NCBI GenBank assembly: GCA_016930575.1
Contig: JAFGGL010000026.1
Coordinates: 1 to 55,554 of the forward strand
Length of the DNA: 55,554 nucleotides
Direction of reading: 5' to 3'
Origin: Clostridiales bacterium
Lineage (GTDB): Bacteria > Bacillota > Clostridia > Christensenellales > Aristaeellaceae
A model generated the notes under the pieces. The model saw only the letters and a list, made by a program, of their open reading frames with translations. It searched no databases and had not been told where the DNA came from. Both the position numbers and the translations under genes were made by a program. This document shows, piece by piece, positions 24,544 through 32,386 of this stretch. Each line of letters begins with the position of its first letter. The first letter of the stretch is position 1.

Positions 24544-24855
24544 TACAAGAGCACAGCAAATCAGCGCGTTCCCTGTGAGGTTATCACAAAAACAAATGGT
24601 TTACGATTTCTTTCTATCCATTTCCGGATTCTTATGATATAATGCCGTTGTTAATAGAAAAGCGCGAACCGTTTGCTGATAATCATATACTTGGCCGCAT
24701 GAAAAATGGGCTGTTTATAGAAATGGCGATTGAACACGGTATGCCATTTACATTAACATACGGAGTATTTCTGCGCTGAAAAGAAGCATAGGCTGTAACA
24801 AGCATTTGGCTTTTTTCGGATGCAGGGAAACCCATAGCATTAAGGAGGTCGTTCT
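24544..24855 (+). promoter_or_regulatory. promoter and long 5' leader of rnj
   Basis: Gap of 312 bases. It holds an extended -10 promoter (TGATATAAT, -10 box 24638-24643) with no clear -35, then an untranslated leader of about 205 bases up to AAGGAGG and the RNase J ATG. The leader is AT-richer than its surroundings. No known riboswitch or T-box motif was recognised. A 26-codon frame (about 24700-24780) lacks a ribosome binding site. Confidence 0.5.
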
Positions 24856-26523
24856 ATGGCGGACGCTGCACAGGCGAAGCTGAGAATCATCCCGCTTGGC
24901 GGTGTTGACGAATTCGGTAAAAATATCACCGTGGTTGAATACGGGGACGACATCATCGTTGTTGACTGCGGGTCCATCTTTCCCGAGGCGGATATGCTGG
25001 GCGTGGATTTGGTCATCCCCGACGTTTCCTACCTGATTAAAAACAGAGAAAAAATACGCGGCATGTTCATCACGCACGGGCATGAGGATCATATCGGGGC
25101 GACCCCGTATGTTCTGCGGCAGGTCCCCGTGCCGATATACGGCACGAAACTTACCCTCGCGCTGGTCGATTTAAAACTCAAGGAGCACCGACTGCCCGGC
25201 GTGCAGCTCAACGTGATCAAACCGGGCGACATGGTTGAGGCCGGTTGTTTCTCCGTGCGGTTCATCCATGTGAACCACTCCATCGCCGACGCGGTCGCGC
25301 TTGCGATCACAAGCCCTGCGGGCACGGTGGTTTTCTCCGGCGATTTCAAGATCGACTATACGCCCATCAAAAGCGACGTGACCGATCTGGCGACCTTCGC
25401 CTCGCTCGGGCAGCAGGGCGTGCTTGCGTTCCTGTGCGATTCGACCAACGTGGAGCGCAAGGGTTATACGATGAGCGAGACCCGCATCTCCCAAACCTTC
25501 ATTGACCAGTTCCAGCAGGCCAAAGGGCGCGTGTTCGTTGCGATGTTCGCCAGCAATATCCACCGCGTGCAGATGGTGGTGGACTCAGCCGCGCTGTTCG
25601 GACGCAAGGTGTGCTTTGTCGGCCGCAGCATGGTGAACGTTTCGCGCGTCGCCATGTCGATCGGCGAACTGGTCATTCCACCGGATAACCTGGTGGATAT
25701 CGATGATCTGAGCAATTATGCCGACGAGGAGATCCTGATCGTCACCACAGGCAGCCAGGGCGAGGCGATGGCAGGCCTGACGCGCATGGCATACGGCGAG
25801 CACCGGAAACTCCAGATCAAGCCTACGGATATGGTTATCATCTCCGCAAGCCCCATCCCCGGCAACGAAAAACCAATCGCGCGCGTGATCAACCAGCTGT
25901 ACCGCTGCGGCGCGAACGTGATCTACGGGCAGATCGCCGAAGTGCACGTTTCCGGCCACGCCTGCCAGGAGGAGCTCAAGCTTCTGCACGTGCTGCTCAG
26001 GCCCAAGTATTTCGTCCCTATACACGGCGATTACTCAAAACTCTGGCAGCATGCCGAGCTCGCCGAATCCGTCGGCACGCCCAGCCAGAACATCGTGATT
26101 CCGGAGCGCGGGCAGATCATCGAAATGAGCGAAAACAGCCTGTCTATCACCGGCATCGTGCCCACCGGCGGCGTGCTGGTGGACGGACTGGGCATTGGCG
26201 ACGTCGGCAACGTGGTGCTGCGCGACCGCAAGCATTTGAGCGAAGACGGTCTCATCATCGTCGTTATGGCGATCGAACGCGATACGGGCACGCTTGTCAG
26301 CGGGCCGGATATCGTCAGCCGCGGCTTCGTATATGTACGCGAGAGCGAGGACATCATCGAAAACGCCCGCGAACTGACGCGCTTTATCATCAAGAGCTAC
26401 GAGAATCTCGACGGCAGCGAATGGCAGACCATGAAGAACCGCATCAAGGACGAGCTGCACCGCTATATTTTTGAGAAGATCAAACGCAACCCGATGATCC
26501 TGCCTATTATTATGGAAATTTAA
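24856..26523 (+). CDS. rnj: Ribonuclease J
   Basis: Metallo-beta-lactamase/beta-CASP nuclease combining 5'-3' exonuclease and endonuclease activity in mRNA turnover and rRNA maturation. 555 residues, normal. Seen: the zinc motif HGHEDHIG (about residues 75-82), the second metal site HVNHSIADA, the FSGDFKID block, beta-CASP core, the PIHGDYSKL motif and a C-terminal domain. Strong AAGGAGG ribosome binding site. Only one rnj is seen here; a J1/J2 paralogue elsewhere cannot be excluded. Confidence 0.95.
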   Translation: MADAAQAKLRIIPLGGVDEFGKNITVVEYGDDIIVVDCGSIFPEADMLGVDLVIPDVSYLIKNREKIRGMFITHGHEDHIGATPYVLRQVPVPIYGTKLTLALVDLKLKEHRLPGVQLNVIKPGDMVEAGCFSVRFIHVNHSIADAVALAITSPAGTVVFSGDFKIDYTPIKSDVTDLATFASLGQQGVLAFLCDSTNVERKGYTMSETRISQTFIDQFQQAKGRVFVAMFASNIHRVQMVVDSAALFGRKVCFVGRSMVNVSRVAMSIGELVIPPDNLVDIDDLSNYADEEILIVTTGSQGEAMAGLTRMAYGEHRKLQIKPTDMVIISASPIPGNEKPIARVINQLYRCGANVIYGQIAEVHVSGHACQEELKLLHVLLRPKYFVPIHGDYSKLWQHAELAESVGTPSQNIVIPERGQIIEMSENSLSITGIVPTGGVLVDGLGIGDVGNVVLRDRKHLSEDGLIIVVMAIERDTGTLVSGPDIVSRGFVYVRESEDIIENARELTRFIIKSYENLDGSEWQTMKNRIKDELHRYIFEKIKRNPMILPIIMEI

Positions 26524-26536
26524 CTCGGAGCAAGTT

Positions 26537-26568
26537 AAAAGGGATGAGGTAAATGCTTCATCCCTTTT
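26537..26568. terminator. bidirectional terminator between rnj and dapB
   Basis: Perfect 11-bp stem AAAAGGGATGA / TCATCCCTTTT with a 10-base loop, A-rich on one side and T-rich on the other, so it can end both converging transcripts. Confidence 0.85.
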
Positions 26569-26570
26569 CT

Positions 26571-27329
26571 TTATCCGATCAAATCCGCGACGGCGTCCCC
26601 GAGGGTATACAGCCCCGGCGGCTGCTCGACCAGGAACGCCGCGCCGCGCAGGGCGCCCCTGGCAAACAACGCGCGGTTTTCCGCGCGGTGCGTGAGGATG
26701 ATCTCCTCCGCGTCGCCGTAGAATCCCACCTCGTGTTCGCCGGACACGGTACCGCCGCGTACCGCGTGGATACCGATCTCGTTCGCGCCTCGTTCGCCGG
26801 TTTTCCCATGACGCCCGAATACGGGCGATAACCCGCCCAGCTCCTTTTGCATCGCGGCAGAAAGCATCAGCGCCGTTCCGCTGGGGCTGTCCGCCTTTTT
26901 GTTATGGTGTTTTTCGACGATCTCGATATCATAATCCTTACCGAGTATACGCGCCGCCGCCGCGGCAAGCTGCGCCAGCACCTGGATACCGAAGCTCATG
27001 TTCGCGCCCCTAAGAATCGGGATCTGCCTGGATGCTTCTTGAATATCACGCAATTGCCGGTCAGAGTATCCGGTGACGCATAGCACAAGCGCGGTCTTTG
27101 TCTGCAACGCGTAGTTTAACAGCGTGTTCAGGTTTTCCGCGACAGAAAAATCGATGATAACGTCCGCTTGGCACGGTATCTGTTCGCAGGTTTTCACAAG
27201 CGGGAATTCAGCGGTCTGCTCCCGCAGTGCCGTGTCCACGCCGCAGACGACCTCTGTGCCGGAAGCTTTTGCGGCCTCTGCAAGCGTTTTCCCCATGCGT
27301 CCCAAAGCGCCGCTGATGATGATGTTCAT
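26571..27329 (-). CDS. dapB: 4-hydroxy-tetrahydrodipicolinate reductase
   Basis: NAD(P)H-dependent reductase of the diaminopimelate/lysine pathway. 252 residues: N-terminal Rossmann motif ISGALGRMGKT, and the signature EIVEKHHNKKADSPSGTAL with the catalytic His and Lys. Third gene of asd-dapA-dapB, 19 bp after dapA. Confidence 0.95.
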   Translation of the reverse strand: MNIIISGALGRMGKTLAEAAKASGTEVVCGVDTALREQTAEFPLVKTCEQIPCQADVIIDFSVAENLNTLLNYALQTKTALVLCVTGYSDRQLRDIQEASRQIPILRGANMSFGIQVLAQLAAAAARILGKDYDIEIVEKHHNKKADSPSGTALMLSAAMQKELGGLSPVFGRHGKTGERGANEIGIHAVRGGTVSGEHEVGFYGDAEEIILTHRAENRALFARGALRGAAFLVEQPPGLYTLGDAVADLIG

Positions 27330-27348
27330 GCATCTGTTCCCCTATATC

Positions 27349-28233
27349 CTACAGAAGACCCAGCCCGCCCAACGCATCGACAAGCTTCGCGCGGTTCTCG
27401 CCGCTGATCTGATATAGCGGCAGGCGCAGCTCGCCGCCGCAAAGCCCGAGGATCTCCATGGCCGCCTTGCACGGGATGGGATTGACCTCGTAAAACAGCG
27501 CGCGGTTGACGGGCATCAGTTTCAGCTGCATCTCAAGCGCTTCCCGCGTCCTGCCCTGCAGGAAGCTATCGACCATTTCGGCTACTTTCCCGGGGATGAA
27601 GTTCGCCGCGACCGATACGACGCCTCTGGCGCCGAGTGACAGCAGCGGGTAATTCATATCGTCGTTGCCGGAATACATGGCGACCTGCGTATCCTTCATT
27701 ACCGCGGCCTTTTCCATCACGGTGGGAAGATCATAACTTGATTCTTTCACGCCGACGAATTTCCCGCATTTTGCCAGTCTCGCAAGCATACCGGGCTGCA
27801 GATCGATACCCGTACGGCTTGGCACGTTGTAGATCACAATCGGAAGCTCGGTATTCTCCGCGATCGTCATATAGTGGCGGTACAGGCCTTCGGTATTCGT
27901 TTTGTTGTAGTACGGCGTCACGACCAACTGCGCTGCGCAGCCCAGGCCTTCATAACGCTTGGCGGCGCTGATGACGGACTGTGTGCTGTTCGTGCCCGTG
28001 CCCGCGATAACGGATATCCTGCCGTTAGCTGTTTCACAGACCGTGCGGATCACCAGTTCGCGTTCATCAGGCGTCATGGTCGCCGGTTCGCCGGTCGTTC
28101 CGCAGGCAATGATTGCCTGCGTTCCGGCGTTGATCTGCATCTCAACCAAGCGCTTGATGGCTTCGGTATCGACCTTGCCGTTTTGAAACGGCGTGACCAA
28201 CGCAACGCCGCTGCCTTCAAAGATCGCAGCCAT
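27349..28233 (-). CDS. dapA: 4-hydroxy-tetrahydrodipicolinate synthase
   Basis: Class I aldolase condensing pyruvate with aspartate semialdehyde. 294 residues: GTTGEPATMT pyruvate-binding motif, the active-site Tyr in YNVPSRTGID, and the Schiff-base Lys in GVKESS. Starts 12 bp after asd. Supplies DAP for peptidoglycan and lysine. Confidence 0.96.
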   Translation of the reverse strand: MAAIFEGSGVALVTPFQNGKVDTEAIKRLVEMQINAGTQAIIACGTTGEPATMTPDERELVIRTVCETANGRISVIAGTGTNSTQSVISAAKRYEGLGCAAQLVVTPYYNKTNTEGLYRHYMTIAENTELPIVIYNVPSRTGIDLQPGMLARLAKCGKFVGVKESSYDLPTVMEKAAVMKDTQVAMYSGNDDMNYPLLSLGARGVVSVAANFIPGKVAEMVDSFLQGRTREALEMQLKLMPVNRALFYEVNPIPCKAAMEILGLCGGELRLPLYQISGENRAKLVDALGGLGLL

Positions 28234-28245
28234 TTGTATCCTCCC

Positions 28246-29316
28246 TTACAGATAGCCCAGCTTGCACAGGTATTCGGCGGTGAGCACGCCGCCGCCCGCC
28301 GCGCCGCGGATGGTATTGTGGCTGAGGCAGACAAACCTGTAGTCCAGCACCGGATCCTCGCGTAGCCTGCCGATGGTGATGCCCATGCCGTTTCCGAAAT
28401 CACGGTCAAGGCGTGTCTGCGGGCGGTCCGGTTCGGGCATGTATTTTAGAAATTGCTCCGGGCTGGACGGCAGTTCCATGCCGTCCGTCGCAGTCTTTAC
28501 ATTTTTCCAGCAGTCAAAAATCTGCTCGACGGTCGGTTTTCGTTTGAATCTCACACTCACCGCCGCCATGTGGCCGTCGGTGGTCGGCACGCGGATACAC
28601 TGCGCGCTGATCACGGGTAAACCGGTATTGACGATGCGCCCGTCCGCTACCGTACCGAAAATTTTAAGCGGCTCGATCTCGCTTTTTTCATCCTCGCCTG
28701 GAATCAGCGGGTTTACGTTGTCGATCATTTCCGGCCAGGTATCGAAGGTCTTTCCGGAACCGCTGATCGACTGGTAGGTGCAGGTAATCAGCTCGACAGG
28801 TTCAAACTTCAAAAGCGGCCAGATGGCTGGTACATAGCTTTGGATGCTGCAATTGGGCTTCACCGTGATGAAGCCGCGCTTGGTCCCCAGGCGCTTTCTT
28901 TGCGTTAGAATCACGTGCGCGTGACTGCCGTTGATCTCGGGGATGAGCATGGGCACGTCGTCCAGATGGCGCACCGCGCTGTTGGTGCTGACGACGGGGA
29001 CCTCCGCCTTCGCGTAAGCCTCTTCCAGCGCGCGGGTCTCAGGTTTGGGCATATCCACGGCGCAGAAAACAAAATCCGCTTGTTTTGCGATCGTTTCGAT
29101 ATTCGCCGCATCCAGAACCGTCATATCGGCGATGGTGTCCGGAATCGGAGTGTTTTGAAAAGCCCAGCGGCCGTCCACGGCTTCGCGGTAGGATTTACCG
29201 GCGCTTCTTGGGCTCGCCGCGACGCAGCTTACCTGAAACCACGGATGATTATTAAGCAGCAGCGTAAACCGCTGCCCTACCATGCCGGTCGCCCCGATGA
29301 TTCCAACGCGATGCAT
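28246..29316 (-). CDS. asd: Aspartate-semialdehyde dehydrogenase (archaeal/fungal-type)
   Basis: Converts aspartyl phosphate to aspartate semialdehyde, the branch point to lysine/DAP, threonine and methionine. 356 residues: GATGMVGQRF nucleotide motif, active-site Cys in KPNCSIQ, and the C-terminal SHNTIRGAAGG. The sequence resembles the longer archaeal/fungal-like Asd class rather than the E. coli type. It has its own promoter 40-60 bp upstream but also lies only 86 bp after gatB on the same strand. Confidence 0.93.
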   Translation of the reverse strand: MHRVGIIGATGMVGQRFTLLLNNHPWFQVSCVAASPRSAGKSYREAVDGRWAFQNTPIPDTIADMTVLDAANIETIAKQADFVFCAVDMPKPETRALEEAYAKAEVPVVSTNSAVRHLDDVPMLIPEINGSHAHVILTQRKRLGTKRGFITVKPNCSIQSYVPAIWPLLKFEPVELITCTYQSISGSGKTFDTWPEMIDNVNPLIPGEDEKSEIEPLKIFGTVADGRIVNTGLPVISAQCIRVPTTDGHMAAVSVRFKRKPTVEQIFDCWKNVKTATDGMELPSSPEQFLKYMPEPDRPQTRLDRDFGNGMGITIGRLREDPVLDYRFVCLSHNTIRGAAGGGVLTAEYLCKLGYL

Positions 29317-29352
29317 ATCGTTCCCCCCCGCCCTCTTCTGGATTGTCTCACG

Positions 29353-29381
29353 AGTTTAGCATGACCGGGCGGCGTTGTCAA
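29353..29381 (-). promoter_or_regulatory. promoter of asd-dapA-dapB
   Basis: Minus strand: TTGACA (complement of 29376-29381), 17-bp spacer, TAAACT (complement of 29353-29358). No terminator with a T-run separates it from gatB. Confidence 0.7.
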
Positions 29382-29402
29382 TCTGACAAAGCCATACAAG
29401 GC

Positions 29403-30869
29403 CTATTCTTCCGGCGTTTCAAGCGCTTGATGCAGCAGCAAGGATAAGCGTTCCGGATCGGCCTTGCCTTTGGTCTCCGCCATTGCTTTGCCCATCAGCG
29501 CGTGTTCCACGGTCGGCTTGCCCCTGCGGTAACTTTCCACCATCGCCGGGTTTTGCGACAGCACAGCCGCGACCGCGTTCTTCAGAACTGCGTCGTCCGA
29601 TACGGCGAACAGCGCGTTTTGCTCAGCGTAGGCCTCGGGATCGCGGTCTTTTTCAAACATCGCGGCGAGGATCTTCTTGCCCGTGGAGCTGTTGACGCGC
29701 CCTTCCACCAGCATATCGCTGAGCTTCGCCAAATTTTCAGGCGACACGGGAAGGGACGCTTCGCCTTCCTGCGCGGCTGTCCCGGCCTTCTCCGCCTCGC
29801 TTGCCTTTAGGGATATGATGGCGAACACCTCGCCCTGCAAAAGGTTCGCTACGCTGACGGCGGATTTTGCCGTTTTCACCGTACGCTCGAAATAATCCGC
29901 CAGCCAACGCTCGCTGGTGAGTTGCTCGGCCGCGTATGCGCTCAGGCCGTAATCCTGCATATACGCCTCACGCCGCGCGTCCGGCAGTACGGGAATCTCC
30001 GCCTTGATCGCTTTCATCTGCGCGTCGGTCAGCCGGACTTCCGGCAGGTCCGGGTCCGGAAAATAACGGTAGTCGGCGGAGTTTTCCTTGCGGCGCATAC
30101 CGGAGGTCTTTCCCGTTTTCTGGTCGTAGCGCCGGGTCTCCTGCACGATCTCTTCCCCGGCTTCGACGGCGGTTACCTGCCGCTCGTATTCGGCCTTGAT
30201 CGCGCGCTCGACGCTCTGGAAGGAGTTTAAGTTCTTCATCTCCGTGCGCACGCCGAAAGGCTCGTCCGGCCGGTGGATACTGAGGTTCACGTCGCAGCGC
30301 AGGCTGCCTTCGTTCATCCGGCAGTCGCTGACACCGATGTAGGTCAGGATCGCGCGTACCTTGCGTAAATACGCCACCGCTTCTTCGGCGGAACGCATAT
30401 CCGGCTCCGAAACGATCTCGATCAGCGGCACGCCGCAGCGGTTCATATCAAGCAGCGTTCCGTTCTCGTCGTCGTGCAGCAGCTTCCCCGCGTCCTCCTC
30501 AATGTGGATGCGCGTGATGCCGATCTTCTTCTCCCCTTCGGAGGTCTGTAACGAAAGCCAGCCGTTTTCGCAGATGGGCTTGTAGAACTGGCTGATCTGA
30601 TACGCCTTGGGCAGGTCGGGATAGAAGTAATTCTTCCTGTCGAAGCGGCTTCTGTGGTGCACGTTGCAGTTGAGCGCGAAGCCGGCTTTGGCGGCGTGAT
30701 GCAGCACCTGCTCGTTGAACACGGGCAGCGCGCCGGGCAGCCCCATGCAAACCGGGCATACGTGCGTGTTCGGTTCCGCGCCGAATTCCGCCCTGCAGGA
30801 GCAGAACACCTTGCTTTCCGTGCTCAGTTCCACATGCGTTTCCAGGCCGATAACCATTTCCCAGCTCAT
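29403..30869 (-). CDS. gatB: Asp-tRNA(Asn)/Glu-tRNA(Gln) amidotransferase subunit B
   Basis: tRNA-binding and kinase subunit of GatCAB: phosphorylates the misacylated Asp or Glu and uses ammonia delivered from GatA. 488 residues, normal. Seen: IGLETHVEL start, the zinc-type cysteine set around CSCRAEFG and CPVCMGLPG, RKNYFYPDLPK, and the C-terminal tail (YqeY-like) domain with GRVNSSTGKKIL. Overlaps gatA by four bases. Last gene of the T-box-controlled unit. Confidence 0.96.
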   Translation of the reverse strand: MSWEMVIGLETHVELSTESKVFCSCRAEFGAEPNTHVCPVCMGLPGALPVFNEQVLHHAAKAGFALNCNVHHRSRFDRKNYFYPDLPKAYQISQFYKPICENGWLSLQTSEGEKKIGITRIHIEEDAGKLLHDDENGTLLDMNRCGVPLIEIVSEPDMRSAEEAVAYLRKVRAILTYIGVSDCRMNEGSLRCDVNLSIHRPDEPFGVRTEMKNLNSFQSVERAIKAEYERQVTAVEAGEEIVQETRRYDQKTGKTSGMRRKENSADYRYFPDPDLPEVRLTDAQMKAIKAEIPVLPDARREAYMQDYGLSAYAAEQLTSERWLADYFERTVKTAKSAVSVANLLQGEVFAIISLKASEAEKAGTAAQEGEASLPVSPENLAKLSDMLVEGRVNSSTGKKILAAMFEKDRDPEAYAEQNALFAVSDDAVLKNAVAAVLSQNPAMVESYRRGKPTVEHALMGKAMAETKGKADPERLSLLLHQALETPEE

Positions 30870-32374
30870 TCTGAAGCGCCTCCCTTGAGCCTTTCGTAGG
30901 GGCGAATGCCCGCGTTCGGCTTTGCTTTTCTTTCATAGGTATCTGCGATCGATAATAACGCTTGCAGGTTGTTCTTCGAACCGAGCAGGCTCATGCCGAC
31001 GGGCAGCGTATCGCCGTCCTCCTTCACATGCCTGCAGGGCACGCTGACGGCGGGCAGCCCCGTGAGGTTCGCCGTCACAGTGTAGAGGTCGCCCATGTAC
31101 ATCTCCATGGGGTCGCCGGTCTTGTCGCCCAGGCGGAAGGCCACGGTCGGCGCGACGGGCGTGAGTACCGCGTCGCAGCTTTCCAGCGCTTCCGAATACT
31201 CGTGCCGGAGCAGGTCCCGCGCCTGCTGCGCTTTGAGGTAATACTGGTCCTGATAGCCGCTGGACAGCGCGAAGGTCCCCAGCATGATGCGACGTTTCAC
31301 TTCCAGCCCGAAGCCTTCCTCGCGGCTTTTCCTGTAGAGTTCGTCCAGATCGTCATAGTGTTCGGTACGGTATCCATAGCGGATACCGTCGAAACGCGCC
31401 AAGTTGCTGGACGCCTCGGCGCTGGAGAGCACATAATAGGCCGACAGCGCATAGCGGATGGACGGGATGCTGACTTCGATGATTTCCGCGCCGAGGTTTT
31501 TCAATTGTTCCGCGGCGGCTTGTATGGAATCGTTCACCGGCCTGGACAGGCCCTCTCCAAAACACTCCGACGGCATCCCGATCGTTTTGCCTTGCAGGGA
31601 ACCGTATCGTTCAAGGGTGAAATCGGTCGGTATCGTCGCGTCGCTGGTCGCGTCGTGCGTGTCGTATCCGGCGATAACATCCATCATCAGCGCGGCGTCC
31701 TCCGCGGTCTTCGTGATCGGGCCGATCTGATCCAGCGAGCTTCCGAACGCCACCAGCCCATAGCGGCTGACCGTACCGTAGGCCGGCTTTACGCCGACCA
31801 CGCCGCAAAACGACGCCGGCTGGCGTATGCTGCCGCCCGTATCGCTTCCTAACGCCGAGGGAACCATGCCCGCCGCGACGGCGGCCGCCACCCCGCCGGA
31901 CGAACCGCCCGGCACGCGATCCAACGCCCAGGGATTGCGGCAAACGCCGAACGCGCTGTTTTCATTGGAAGAACCCATGGCGTATTCGTCCATGTTCAGC
32001 TTGCCGAGCAGTACCATCCCCGCGGCTTTCAGCTTCTCGGTCACCGTCGCGTCGTAGGGCGATACGAAATCCTTGAGCATTTTGGACGCGCAGGTGCACA
32101 CCCTGCCCTTCACCAGCATATTGTCCTTCAGCGCGACTGGGATGCCGTCAAGCTTTGATAAGGTTTTGCCGTTCTTTCGCCGTTCGTCGCTGCGCGCTGC
32201 TTCCTGAAGCGCCGTATTAGTATAAACGTCCAGAAACGCGTGTATATCAGCGTCCTGCGCCGCGATGGAAGCAAGGTATGCCTGTGTGATCTCCGCCGAG
32301 GTCATCACGCCGCTTTCCAGCGCTTCTATAAGCTCCGTAACCGTCATTTTACAAATATCTGCATACGCTTTCAT
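30866..32374 (-). CDS. gatA: Asp-tRNA(Asn)/Glu-tRNA(Gln) amidotransferase subunit A
   Basis: Glutaminase subunit of GatCAB, amidase-signature family, 502 residues. The Ser-cisSer-Lys triad is visible: Lys in PVALKDNM, the Ser pair in GSDTGGSIRQPASFCG. Strong AGGAGGGG precedes ATG 32374, 12 bp after the aspS::gatC stop; its 3' end overlaps gatB by four bases. All three Gat subunits are thus present, with GatC supplied as the tail of the upstream synthetase. Confidence 0.96.
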   Translation of the reverse strand: MKAYADICKMTVTELIEALESGVMTSAEITQAYLASIAAQDADIHAFLDVYTNTALQEAARSDERRKNGKTLSKLDGIPVALKDNMLVKGRVCTCASKMLKDFVSPYDATVTEKLKAAGMVLLGKLNMDEYAMGSSNENSAFGVCRNPWALDRVPGGSSGGVAAAVAAGMVPSALGSDTGGSIRQPASFCGVVGVKPAYGTVSRYGLVAFGSSLDQIGPITKTAEDAALMMDVIAGYDTHDATSDATIPTDFTLERYGSLQGKTIGMPSECFGEGLSRPVNDSIQAAAEQLKNLGAEIIEVSIPSIRYALSAYYVLSSAEASSNLARFDGIRYGYRTEHYDDLDELYRKSREEGFGLEVKRRIMLGTFALSSGYQDQYYLKAQQARDLLRHEYSEALESCDAVLTPVAPTVAFRLGDKTGDPMEMYMGDLYTVTANLTGLPAVSVPCRHVKEDGDTLPVGMSLLGSKNNLQALLSIADTYERKAKPNAGIRPYERLKGGASE

Positions 32375-32386
32375 CCGCTTCCCCTC

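Noticed and set aside
24700-24780. 26-codon frame in the rnj leader
   Set aside because: No ribosome binding site and no recognisable peptide; kept only as part of the leader description.
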